Source: Rubrivivax sp. (GTDB lineage Bacteria; Pseudomonadota; Gammaproteobacteria; Burkholderiales; Burkholderiaceae_C). From it: a stretch of DNA of 64,000 nucleotides. Position numbers and translations under genes: made by a program. This document shows positions 53,835-61,940 of the stretch, one piece after another (the stretch's first letter is position 1; each line of letters begins with the position of its first letter). The stretch is taken from NCBI GenBank assembly GCA_021300575.1, contig JAJTDM010000015.1, positions 1 through 64,000 of the forward strand. The letters are read 5' to 3'. A model generated the notes under the pieces. It ran no database searches, had not been told where the DNA came from, and saw nothing but the letters and a program-made list of their open reading frames with translations.

Positions 53835-55208
53835 TCAGGCCGCGCGGGCCGCCCGAACCGCAGGCACGTACAGGCGGGTCAGCGGCAACAAGAAGAGGAT
53901 AGATCCGAGTAGCGCCACCGTGGCGCATCCGGCCATGGCCCACAGCGGCCCTTCGGGATGACCTTTGAGGCGATCCGACACCGCGCCCACGGCGGCAGGT
54001 CCCAGGGCGCCCAGCACGATGTTGACCGTTGCCATGATCGACACCAGGCGGGCCCGCAGCCGGGGTGGCGTCAGTTCCTGCGCTGCCGTGGGAAAGAGCA
54101 GCGTGCCAGCCATGATGGCGGTCAGGAAGACGCCCAGGCCGATGAACAGGGTGACGGGCGTGCTGGCCAAAAGCAGGGCGGCGGCCGCGCACGCGCTTGC
54201 CACGGCTGACCCAAGCAGGGCCACCGCGGGCAGCCGCTCGCCTGCCCGCGGCCTACCCCACCGCGAAACACCCTGTGCCAGCACGAAGCCCACCACCGTG
54301 GCGGTAAACGTGGCGGTGCCCATCAGGTTGCCGGTGGTGAGTTGGGTGGCCCCCATCTGACGAATGGCGACCACTGGCGCGAAAGCCATGACGCAGCCGA
54401 TGCCGAAGCACAGCAGGCCGACGCCGCCGTAAAAGCACATGAAAGGCCGCCACTGGCTCCGCAGGTACGGCCAGACCGGTGGGTTGGCGGCCGGCGGTGA
54501 TGCATCACCTGACCGCGCCTGGGGCGGCCTCGCAGCAGCAGCCGGCAGCAGGAGGATCAGCGGCACGAACAACAGGCCAGGCAAGGCCATGAAGAGAAAC
54601 GCCAGGCGCCAGTTTGACAACTCCTGCAACCCTGCAGGCAACCAGGCACGCGCCGGCTCGGCGGCCACAAGCACCCAGCCGCACACGGCGATCATCAGGC
54701 CCGTGCCCAGCCGCGCGCCGACCAGCAACAGCGAGTTCGCCAACTGTCGCTGGCGCTCCCTGAACAGCTCGGGAACGATCGCGATGGCGATAGGCACCAG
54801 GCCGGCCTCACCGGCGCCGACCAGCGCGCTGGCAATGAAGAGTTGCTCGAAGCTCTGCGCCAGGCCCGCCAGGGCCAGGCAGCTGCTCCAGACCGCGATC
54901 GAGCCGGCCAGGATGTAGCGCTTGTCGTAACGGTCGGCGAGCCAGCCCAGCGGGTAGCCGGCCACCGCGGTGAACAGGGCCACGCTGAGGCCCTGCACCA
55001 AGCCCACTTGGAGGTCGGTCAGACCGAGGTCCTTCTTCAGCGGCTCCACGACCAGGCTGAACAGCGGCCGGTCGACGATGGTGTAGAGGATCAGGACCAG
55101 CAGGAGCAGCAGGACCACCCAAGACGAACGGGGCGCCGGCGAATCCGAAGACGTCGCCTGCATGCCTGCGGGGGGTACTTGTGCTGACGGTAGACCAGTG
55201 TCGTTCAT
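53835..55208 (-). CDS. MFS transporter (spinster-like)
   Basis: A 457-residue carrier with 12 predicted helices. The first helix starts at residue about 30, the loop motif is GWLADRYDKRYILA between helices 2 and 3, and a central loop rich in Pro and Ala (residues about 225-250) follows. It resembles spinster-type MFS proteins. The gene overlaps the upstream FAD oxidase by four bases (ATGA) and is last in the operon. In the Mlr microcystin pathway a transporter (MlrD) also accompanies the hydrolases, which is why its presence matters here. The direction of transport cannot be read. Confidence 0.85.
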   Translation of the reverse strand: MNDTGLPSAQVPPAGMQATSSDSPAPRSSWVVLLLLLVLILYTIVDRPLFSLVVEPLKKDLGLTDLQVGLVQGLSVALFTAVAGYPLGWLADRYDKRYILAGSIAVWSSCLALAGLAQSFEQLFIASALVGAGEAGLVPIAIAIVPELFRERQRQLANSLLLVGARLGTGLMIAVCGWVLVAAEPARAWLPAGLQELSNWRLAFLFMALPGLLFVPLILLLPAAAARPPQARSGDASPPAANPPVWPYLRSQWRPFMCFYGGVGLLCFGIGCVMAFAPVVAIRQMGATQLTTGNLMGTATFTATVVGFVLAQGVSRWGRPRAGERLPAVALLGSAVASACAAAALLLASTPVTLFIGLGVFLTAIMAGTLLFPTAAQELTPPRLRARLVSIMATVNIVLGALGPAAVGAVSDRLKGHPEGPLWAMAGCATVALLGSILFLLPLTRLYVPAVRAARAA

Positions 55209-56350
55209 GCGCTTGCTCGAAGAGGCTCAGGGCCAGGTGTGAGGCGCCCGGGCGAGAGGGCAGTCGCGTCGACCCGTGCGATGCCCAGTGCCTCAGGCGG
55301 TGCAGTGCCAAGCACGATGGAGGCCGCCAGCTGCGCCATCGCCGGCGCCGTCTGGAGGCCGTATCCACCATGCCCGGCCAGCCACAGGAAGCCTTCGCCG
55401 TCCCGTGCCCAGCCCACCACGGGCACGCGATCGGGGGCGAAGGTACGCAGGCCGGCCCAGGTGGAAATCACCCGATCCACAGGCAGGTCGGCGATCTGCT
55501 GCACGCGGTCGACGGCGGTGGCCACATCCTCGTCATCGGCCCAGGCGTCGCACGGTGGCGAGTCGGTCTCCTCGGCCAGCGACAGCATCAGTGCGCCGGC
55601 GTCAGGCTTGAAGTAGCGGGTCTCGCCCAGGTCGATCACGGCCGGCCAGCCCTGCACGTCATGGCCAGTCGGTGCAGGCACGGTGAGCGCAGTGCGGCGT
55701 TTGGGCTGCAGGCCCAGCGGGCGCAGGCCCGCCCGCGTGGCGAGCGTGTCGGCCCATGCGCCGGCGGCGTTCACGACCGTGACGGCCTGCTCGGTCACGC
55801 CGCTCGCCGTGACTTGCCAGACATCGCCCACGCGCTCCAGCGCGGTGACCTTGGCGTTCAAGCGGAACTCCGCGCCGGCCGCGCGGGCGCGCCGGCGGTA
55901 CCACTGCAGCAGGCCGTCAGCGTCCAAAGCCCACACGTCGGGTTCCCAGCCTGCACGCACGATGGCCTCGCGCCGCAGGATGGGCACCCGCTGAAGCGCC
56001 TCGTCCAACGTCACTTCGTGCATCCGGCCCTGGCGGTCCGGGTCCTCCAAGCTGGCTTGGAGCACCCCTTCCTGCCCTGGCAGCTCGAGCATCAGCGAGC
56101 CCTTGCGGTGGGCCAGGAGGTGGCCTTCTACCTCAATCTCCAGCAGCGTGGGCAAGCTGGCCTGCGTCAGCGCGCGCAGCGGCGGGGCCCCGTAGTTCGG
56201 CACCACGATAGCTGCCGAGCGGCCGGTGGCGTGGTAACCCAGGGCAGACTCCTGCTCCAGCACCAGAGTGCGGCCATATGGCGCCAATTCAGCCGCCACC
56301 GACACCCCTGCGATACCGCCTCCGATGACCAGGAAGTCCCAGGTTGCCAT
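55205..56350 (-). CDS. FAD-dependent amino acid oxidase (DAO family)
   Basis: A 381-residue DAO-type flavoprotein. The dinucleotide-binding motif LVIGGGIAGVSVAAELA is at residues 6-22, YHATGRSAA follows the FAD-binding part, and GHGGYGLQTAPAM is typical of the C-terminal FAD contact. It is close to glycine/D-amino-acid deaminating oxidases and to the sarcosine/proline branch. It follows the Bug protein by 16 bases and overlaps the MFS gene. In context it probably oxidises an imino or D-amino acid set free by the peptidases upstream. Confidence 0.86.
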   Translation of the reverse strand: MATWDFLVIGGGIAGVSVAAELAPYGRTLVLEQESALGYHATGRSAAIVVPNYGAPPLRALTQASLPTLLEIEVEGHLLAHRKGSLMLELPGQEGVLQASLEDPDRQGRMHEVTLDEALQRVPILRREAIVRAGWEPDVWALDADGLLQWYRRRARAAGAEFRLNAKVTALERVGDVWQVTASGVTEQAVTVVNAAGAWADTLATRAGLRPLGLQPKRRTALTVPAPTGHDVQGWPAVIDLGETRYFKPDAGALMLSLAEETDSPPCDAWADDEDVATAVDRVQQIADLPVDRVISTWAGLRTFAPDRVPVVGWARDGEGFLWLAGHGGYGLQTAPAMAQLAASIVLGTAPPEALGIARVDATALSPGRLTPGPEPLRASA

Positions 56351-56366
56351 GCTGTGCCCTCTGCGC

Positions 56367-57362
56367 TCAGTCCGCCTTGAAGCCGATGTTCTTCACCACC
56401 GCCTCCCAACGCCTGCTGTAGGCGCGCAGCGTGCTCGTCAGTTCTTCTGGTGTGCCGGTTGCGGCCTGTGCCGCAGAGCTGTCGATCAATTCCTTGACCG
56501 CAGGATGGGCCATGCCCTGTCGGATGCCTGCGTTGAGTGCCTGGATCTGCGCGGCCGGTGTCCTGGCAGGTACATAGAAGGCAAAGTAGTCTTCGAACTC
56601 GAGCTCCTTGAGACCCTGCTCGCCGAAGGTGGCGATCTGTGGCGTGAACGGGTTGCGCCTGCCGCCAGAGGTGCCGAGAACGCGAATCTTGCCCTCGGGG
56701 ATGTGCCTCACGAACTCGCTCACCGTGCTCACCATGGCGGGCAGCGTGCCACTGATCAAGTCGGGAATGGCAGCTACCGTTCCCCGGTAGGGGACGTGCT
56801 GAAGTTCAACCTTCGACAGGCGAGTCAGTTCAGCGATCGTGAAATGCAGCGGCGACCCTGGCGCGGGGGAACCCACATTGGCGCGCGAGGGGTTGGCTTT
56901 GGCCCAGGCGAGGAACTCAGGCACCGACTTGACCGACTCCGGAACCGCAGTCCCCACCGCGAGGGCGACATCAAACCTCGTGCCCAGCGTCACGGGGGCA
57001 AAGTCCGTGTCCACGTTGTAGGGCAACGAGCGGAACGTGTGGGGAAAGACACCCACCGCGGCCAGTGGAGTGAACAGGATGGTCGAGCCATCGGAGGGTG
57101 CCGTCTTCAGCGCAGTCGCCGCGATCTGGCCGCCAGCGCCGGTCCGGTTCTCCACGATCACCTGCTTGGCGTAGGTCGGCGCCAGCCGTTGGGCCAGGGC
57201 GCGGGCCAGGGCATCGGCCGCGGAGCCTGCGGGAAAACCGAGAAGGATTCGCGCCACTTCCAGGGGCTGGGCCTGTGCACGGGTCGGCGGGGTGGTCAGC
57301 GCCAACGCGCCAGCAGCGGAGATCGAAGACAGGCAAAAGACTCGCCGGTTCAGCTGGTTCAT
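56367..57362 (-). CDS. Bug family periplasmic binding protein
   Basis: A 331-residue TctC-type solute receptor. The signal peptide runs to about residue 31 with a twin-Arg-like RR near residue 6. Conserved parts are LLGFPAGSAADALAR, VIVENRTGAGGQIAA and HVPYRGTVAAIPDLISG. No TctAB membrane subunits are nearby, so it is an orphan receptor, perhaps for signalling or for sharing with a distant permease. It lies between the M81 peptidase and the FAD oxidase genes. The ligand is presumably a carboxylated breakdown product. Confidence 0.88.
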   Translation of the reverse strand: MNQLNRRVFCLSSISAAGALALTTPPTRAQAQPLEVARILLGFPAGSAADALARALAQRLAPTYAKQVIVENRTGAGGQIAATALKTAPSDGSTILFTPLAAVGVFPHTFRSLPYNVDTDFAPVTLGTRFDVALAVGTAVPESVKSVPEFLAWAKANPSRANVGSPAPGSPLHFTIAELTRLSKVELQHVPYRGTVAAIPDLISGTLPAMVSTVSEFVRHIPEGKIRVLGTSGGRRNPFTPQIATFGEQGLKELEFEDYFAFYVPARTPAAQIQALNAGIRQGMAHPAVKELIDSSAAQAATGTPEELTSTLRAYSRRWEAVVKNIGFKAD

Positions 57363-57395
57363 AGGTTCTCCTTGGGGTCGGGTTGGTGAAGGAAG

Positions 57396-58907
57396 TCAAG
57401 TGGTACCAGGTCTGTCACCAGAAGACACCGGGTCGTGGTGTCTGTCCGTGACTGAGCCGTCCACAGGGCTACCCCATGGGTCGTCCACCCGGGGCCAGTA
57501 GGTCAACGAACGGTGGCGATAGTCGAAGTGCTCGAAGTCGTTGCGCAAAAGGCCTGGCGTGTCCACGTACAGCACCTGCTGCGCCAGCGGCGCGAAGGCA
57601 GCGTGGAAGTGCTGCGTGGACTTCACGACGATGGCGCGCTTGGCCGCCAGGTCGATGCCCAGGCCGGTGAACAGATCGGTGCCCACGGCCTGCTGCCGCA
57701 CCGAGGTGAGCACCAGGTCGATGCCGTCAGCCGTCTGCAGCCACACCGACGGGCCGCAGCTGAATCGGGTGACCTGCGGCCAGGTCTGGAAGTGGTCTTC
57801 CAGAAAGGCTCGGACGGTGACGTCCAGGTCCACCGGCGGCCCCGAGGTCGGGCCGCACTTGCCGCCGACCCGCAGCCTGAGCGTGCTGCCGACGCCCGCC
57901 TCGCGGCAAATCTGGATGGCGCCCAGGTCCCAGATCGGACCTAGGGCGACGTGGCCGATCCCGCTTTCGAGCAGGGCTGAGAGGAAGAAGGTGCTGTCGG
58001 CGCTGGCACCGCCCCCCGCGTTGTCGGCCACATCGGCCAGCACGAGGGGCTTGCCCTGTGGTGCCGACTGCAGCTGGTCCAGGGCTTGCGCCAGGCCCAG
58101 CGGCATGCTGCGGGTCTCGGTGCGCATGTCCCACAGTTCGCGGGCCAGCTCGTCGGCGAGGGCCTGGGCGCGCGGCAGGTCGTCGTTCGTCACCACCCAC
58201 ACCTTGGCGCCTGCTTCCGGCACGTCGCCGAAGGGAAAGCCGTGGCCAAAGCTCACGCTCAGCACGCTGCCCTGCCCCTCCAACGCCTTCATGCGGCGCA
58301 CGAAACCGACCATCGGCTCGCGCGTGGTGTGCCACAAGCCCACCATGCGGCAGTCAGCCACAGCGGTCACCGGGCGGATGCGGCCGGCGGCGGTGTCCAG
58401 TGTCAGCCGCCAGACTTCGGCCAGGCGGTCCAGCACATCGGTGTGCGGGTACTCCTTGAAGGCGACAAGGACGTCGGCGCAGCGCTGCATGCGCTCGGTG
58501 AAGTGGCAGTGCAGGTCGAGCTCGACGCCGACGGCGACTTTCGGGCCGACGATGGCGCGCACACACTCCAGCAGGTCGCCTTCGCAATCGTCATAGCCCT
58601 CGGCCACCATGGCACCGTGCAGGGGCAGCAGCACGGCATCCACTGGCATCGCGGCGCTGAGCTCGGCCAGCAATTCGTCGCGCAAGGCCTCCCAGGCGCT
58701 GCGCACCGTTCGGCCGGCGGGAATGGCTGACATCACGGGGCCGACCACCAGCGTGTGACCTCCACCGGCCGCCCAGCTCTCAAGTGAGGGACGCATGCCG
58801 GCGAAGAAGGGGTCGCACCCGCGGTTGACCTCGAAGGCGGCTTTACCCGTGGGAAAGGCCGAAAAGGTGTTGGTCTCCGTGAAGATGCCGGCGATGAAGA
58901 CCTTCAT
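57396..58907 (-). CDS. M81 family metallopeptidase (MlrC-like)
   Basis: A 503-residue M81 protein. The family motifs are TETNTFS (residues about 10-16), LLPLHGAMV, ELDLHCHF and YPHTDVLDRL, which carry the predicted metal ligands, and LADVADNAGGGASADSTF in the C-terminal domain. The length is close to that of MlrC (about 500 residues). The start at 58907 lies four bases after the stop of the S12 hydrolase, giving tight coupling. The enzyme is expected to cut small linear peptides. Proximity of an S12 hydrolase and an MFS carrier recreates the MlrB-MlrC-MlrD combination. A functional link to microcystin-like peptides is a hypothesis. Confidence 0.87.
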   Translation of the reverse strand: MKVFIAGIFTETNTFSAFPTGKAAFEVNRGCDPFFAGMRPSLESWAAGGGHTLVVGPVMSAIPAGRTVRSAWEALRDELLAELSAAMPVDAVLLPLHGAMVAEGYDDCEGDLLECVRAIVGPKVAVGVELDLHCHFTERMQRCADVLVAFKEYPHTDVLDRLAEVWRLTLDTAAGRIRPVTAVADCRMVGLWHTTREPMVGFVRRMKALEGQGSVLSVSFGHGFPFGDVPEAGAKVWVVTNDDLPRAQALADELARELWDMRTETRSMPLGLAQALDQLQSAPQGKPLVLADVADNAGGGASADSTFFLSALLESGIGHVALGPIWDLGAIQICREAGVGSTLRLRVGGKCGPTSGPPVDLDVTVRAFLEDHFQTWPQVTRFSCGPSVWLQTADGIDLVLTSVRQQAVGTDLFTGLGIDLAAKRAIVVKSTQHFHAAFAPLAQQVLYVDTPGLLRNDFEHFDYRHRSLTYWPRVDDPWGSPVDGSVTDRHHDPVSSGDRPGTT

Positions 58908-58911
58908 GACC

Positions 58912-60603
58912 CTACTCCATTGAAGCTTCGGTGGCGCGCACAAAGGCCAGGTGGCGAGTGCGCAGGCCGTTCAGAAAGAAGCGAGTGGCGCAAGGCCCGC
59001 TATCGTCATCACGGCTCAACACCATGCGAAGCATGGGCAGGCCCGGTTCGCCAACACCGAAGATGCCTTGGTCCAAAGGGGTGAGAGGGAGCACGCGCTG
59101 TGCGCTGTATTCGCCGCGCAGTCGCAGCACCAACGCATCGCCCTCGACGGCAATCTCCGCCGTGGCAGCCAGGTCGGGGCACACCCAGTGGCCGAGCAAG
59201 GCCGCGCCCGCCACCAGCGCAGGCGCCGGGGATGCGGGCAGGCGCATCAACTGCTCAGCGTGGCCGGCGTCGCGGATCTCCAAACTCGCCGGTGCCTGGC
59301 CGTCGGACTGCGGCGCCAGGTCGGCAACGCGCAGGCAGAGGTGGCTGTGGGCGCCGGTATCGAAGCCCAGGTGCAGTTCGCCGCCCAACACGCGCAGCGG
59401 CTGCAGCGGCGGGTTGTCCATAACGGACAGGCCCAGCCAGTTGCCCGCAGCGCCGAAGCCGATCATCAGGCCCGAGCGGCCGCGGTAGCGCGCACCCACC
59501 AAGTGCTGAAAGCGCGCGATCTCGGCTTTCGGCTCTTCAGGGCCGAGTTGGTCGGCCAGCAGCAGATCAACAATCTTGGGCGTCAGGTCGCGCATGGCCA
59601 CGGGCAGGCCGTTGGTCATCATCACGATGTCCAGCTGGTGTGCCGGCACGGTGAGCATGTCGCTGTTGCCGCCGGCCACGCCGCCCGCGTGGTGGATCAC
59701 CTCCACCCCTCGGTAGCCGTGCCGCATCAGGCCCATGGTGTAGGGCGATCGGTGTCCGTTGGCCAGCACGCTGGGCGCCAGCATCTGCGCCCAGATGGCC
59801 TCGCTCCCCACGCGCCTGGGGTCTCGCAGGTGGGCCAGCCAGCGCAGCATGTCGTCGACGGTGGAGACGAGGTTGCCTTCGCCACGGATCTCCTCGGTCC
59901 AGCACAGCGCGTGCCGCCAGCCACCGCCCAGGCCGGGAAAGTGGTTCGACGCCCGCTCGGGCGTCACCGTGTGGTCGCTGGGCACGCCTTCGGTGTCGCC
60001 CATGTCCAGGGGTTTGAACACACGCTCCTTCAGGAAGGCTTCCAGCGGCATGCCGGCCGCGCGGTCGACGGCCATCGACAGCAGGTGGTAGCCGCCGTTG
60101 CTGTAGATCTGCCCCGTGCCCGGGGCGAAGTTGACGCCCTGCTGGCGTGACGAGGCTGCCGGCATCCAGCCCGTGGGCATCAGCGCCATGCCATTGCCAA
60201 GCACGCCGAGGTCGAGCGCGCAGCGCCAACCGCTGGTGTGGTGCATGAACTGGCGCAGCGTGGGCATACCCTGCAAGGTGGGCAAGGCCAGGTCGGGCAA
60301 AGCGGCGCTGGCTGGCGCGTCGAGGTCGAGTTGGCCTTCCTCGGCCAGCAGCAGCGCAGCCAGGCAGGTGAAGTGCTTGCTGGTGGAGCCAATGCGCATA
60401 CGCGTGCGCGGCGTGTTGGCCACGCCGTGTTGCACGCTGGCCATGCCGAAGGCCTTGCGGTACACCGTGTGGCCGCCCAACGCGATGCCGACCACACAGC
60501 CAGGGGCGTCGGTGCGGCGGTGGGGCGCGAAGAGTACGTCGAGTTGGGCCAGGCGCGCTTCGAGGCTCCCGACCGGCGCGGCGGCACCGGTGGTGATGCT
60601 CAT
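58912..60603 (-). CDS. Beta-lactamase-fold serine hydrolase (S12; MlrB/D-aminopeptidase-like)
   Basis: A 563-residue S12-family protein. The SxxK motif is Ser73-Thr-Ser-Lys76 and the YxN motif is Tyr167-Ser-Asn169 in GTGQIYSNGG, with a later HAG (HHAGGVAGG, near residue 310) for the third motif. A C-terminal beta domain of about 200 residues follows the catalytic core, as in D-aminopeptidase (DAP) and related enzymes. No signal peptide is evident. Family members act as D-aminopeptidases, esterases or, in the case of MlrB, cut linearised microcystin. It is 13 bases after ilvE and four bases before the M81 gene. Confidence 0.85.
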   Translation of the reverse strand: MSITTGAAAPVGSLEARLAQLDVLFAPHRRTDAPGCVVGIALGGHTVYRKAFGMASVQHGVANTPRTRMRIGSTSKHFTCLAALLLAEEGQLDLDAPASAALPDLALPTLQGMPTLRQFMHHTSGWRCALDLGVLGNGMALMPTGWMPAASSRQQGVNFAPGTGQIYSNGGYHLLSMAVDRAAGMPLEAFLKERVFKPLDMGDTEGVPSDHTVTPERASNHFPGLGGGWRHALCWTEEIRGEGNLVSTVDDMLRWLAHLRDPRRVGSEAIWAQMLAPSVLANGHRSPYTMGLMRHGYRGVEVIHHAGGVAGGNSDMLTVPAHQLDIVMMTNGLPVAMRDLTPKIVDLLLADQLGPEEPKAEIARFQHLVGARYRGRSGLMIGFGAAGNWLGLSVMDNPPLQPLRVLGGELHLGFDTGAHSHLCLRVADLAPQSDGQAPASLEIRDAGHAEQLMRLPASPAPALVAGAALLGHWVCPDLAATAEIAVEGDALVLRLRGEYSAQRVLPLTPLDQGIFGVGEPGLPMLRMVLSRDDDSGPCATRFFLNGLRTRHLAFVRATEASME

Positions 60604-60616
60604 GTTGTGGTGGACT

Positions 60617-61549
60617 TCAAGCGGCCACAGGTGTCAGCCAGTGCCGGTAACCGGCGTTGCGACCGTTGACGATGTCGTAGAAGGCCGCCTGGATGCGGTC
60701 AGTGATGGGCCCGCGCATGCCGCTGCCGATGGACACACGGTCCAACTCACGGATCGGGGTCACCTCGGCCGCCGTGCCGGTGAAAAAGGCCTCGTCGGCA
60801 ATGTAGACCTCGTCCCGGGTGATGCGCTTTTCCATCAGCTTCAGACCCAGGTCCTCGCAGATGGTGAAGATCGTGTGGCGGGTGATGCCGTTGAGCGCGC
60901 CGGCGGAGAGATCTGGCGTGGCGACGACCCCGTTGCGGACGATGAACACGTTCTCGCCGGCCCCTTCCGAGACGAAACCCGAGGCATCGAGCAGCAGCGC
61001 CTCGTCATACCCGTCAACCTTGGCCTCGCGGTGGGCCAGGATAGAGTTGGTGTAGTTGCTCACCGCCTTGGCCTGCGTCATGGTGATGTTGACGTGGTGA
61101 CGGGTGTAGCTGCTGGTCTTGACGCGAATCCCGCGCTGGATGGCCTCATCCCCCAGGTAGGCGCCCAGATCCCAGGCGGCGACCATCACGTGGGTGAGGA
61201 CCCCCTCGGCAGCCATGCCCTGGGCCTCCGATCCCAGCCAGATCAGGGGCCGCAGGTAGGCCTGGCGCAGTCCGTTGGCGCGCACCACTTCGCACTGCGC
61301 GGCCATCAACTCGTCGCGGGCAAAGGGCATGTCCATCCGCAGGATCTTGGCGCTGTTGAACAGCCGCTCGGTGTGGTCGCGCAGGCGAAAGATTGCCGTA
61401 CCCTGCGCCGTGTCGTACGCACGCACCCCCTCGAAGGCACCACAACCGTAGTGCAGCGTATGGGTCAGCACGTGGACCTTGGCGTCGCGCCAGTCCACGA
61501 GCTCGCCGTCCATCCAGATCTTGCCGTCACGGTCGTGCATGGGGGTCAA
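60617..61549 (-). CDS. ilvE: Branched-chain amino acid aminotransferase
   Basis: A 310-residue class IV PLP aminotransferase. The PLP lysine lies in TMTQAKAVSNYTNS, the phosphate cup in FVSEGAGENVF, and the N-terminus has HYGCGAFEGVRAY. It matches IlvE-type branched-chain aminotransferases, which interconvert Leu, Ile and Val with their 2-keto acids. Being placed between a TonB receptor and peptidases rather than with biosynthesis genes, it may be a dedicated catabolic copy. Its start overlaps the small upstream gene by 23 bases. Confidence 0.88.
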   Translation of the reverse strand: MTPMHDRDGKIWMDGELVDWRDAKVHVLTHTLHYGCGAFEGVRAYDTAQGTAIFRLRDHTERLFNSAKILRMDMPFARDELMAAQCEVVRANGLRQAYLRPLIWLGSEAQGMAAEGVLTHVMVAAWDLGAYLGDEAIQRGIRVKTSSYTRHHVNITMTQAKAVSNYTNSILAHREAKVDGYDEALLLDASGFVSEGAGENVFIVRNGVVATPDLSAGALNGITRHTIFTICEDLGLKLMEKRITRDEVYIADEAFFTGTAAEVTPIRELDRVSIGSGMRGPITDRIQAAFYDIVNGRNAGYRHWLTPVAA

Positions 61550-61940
61550 GATGGGTTACTGTCCTCAGTGATTGATGAAGGCACGGCTGCGAGCGGGCCT
61601 CGATGGATGGGCCGTCTGGGCCCGCAAGACCTGTGTCAATGGCCGCCTCGATCGCTGACCGAAGCGCGCGTCGCCGATTGGCCCAGATCCCTCTGCCACG
61701 AGCGGCGTCCATCCGTCTGCACAGTTCATCGGCACCCATGCCCACCATGGCGTGGATGGACCCGATGCTCATCGCTTCGAGCCCTGCAAGCACGCCTTCA
61801 GCGATGCCGCGCTGGCGCAGGAGGAAGGCGCGCTCGCGGTCATCGAATCGCGCAGCGGCCAGCGCAGGGACCGCGTCTCGCGTGGGACCTGAGGCCGCGG
61901 ACGACGGGGCCGGCACGGACGGCACACCACCAGAGCTCAA
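61527..61940 (-). CDS. Small protein of unknown function
   Basis: A 137-residue protein starting at TTG 61940 that overlaps the TonB receptor stop by three bases. The N-terminal 20 residues are Ser/Pro/Ala-rich. The core (residues about 30-95) is helical and charged, with FLLRQRGIAEGVLAGLEAMS and an Arg-rich helix ending RRALRSAIEAAID, and could be a small DNA- or RNA-binding fold of helix-hairpin-helix type, but I recognise no family. The C-terminal 25 residues overlap the ilvE start. Tight coupling on both sides argues that it is a real gene. Confidence 0.5.
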   Translation of the reverse strand: MSSGGVPSVPAPSSAASGPTRDAVPALAAARFDDRERAFLLRQRGIAEGVLAGLEAMSIGSIHAMVGMGADELCRRMDAARGRGIWANRRRALRSAIEAAIDTGLAGPDGPSIEARSQPCLHQSLRTVTHLDPHARP

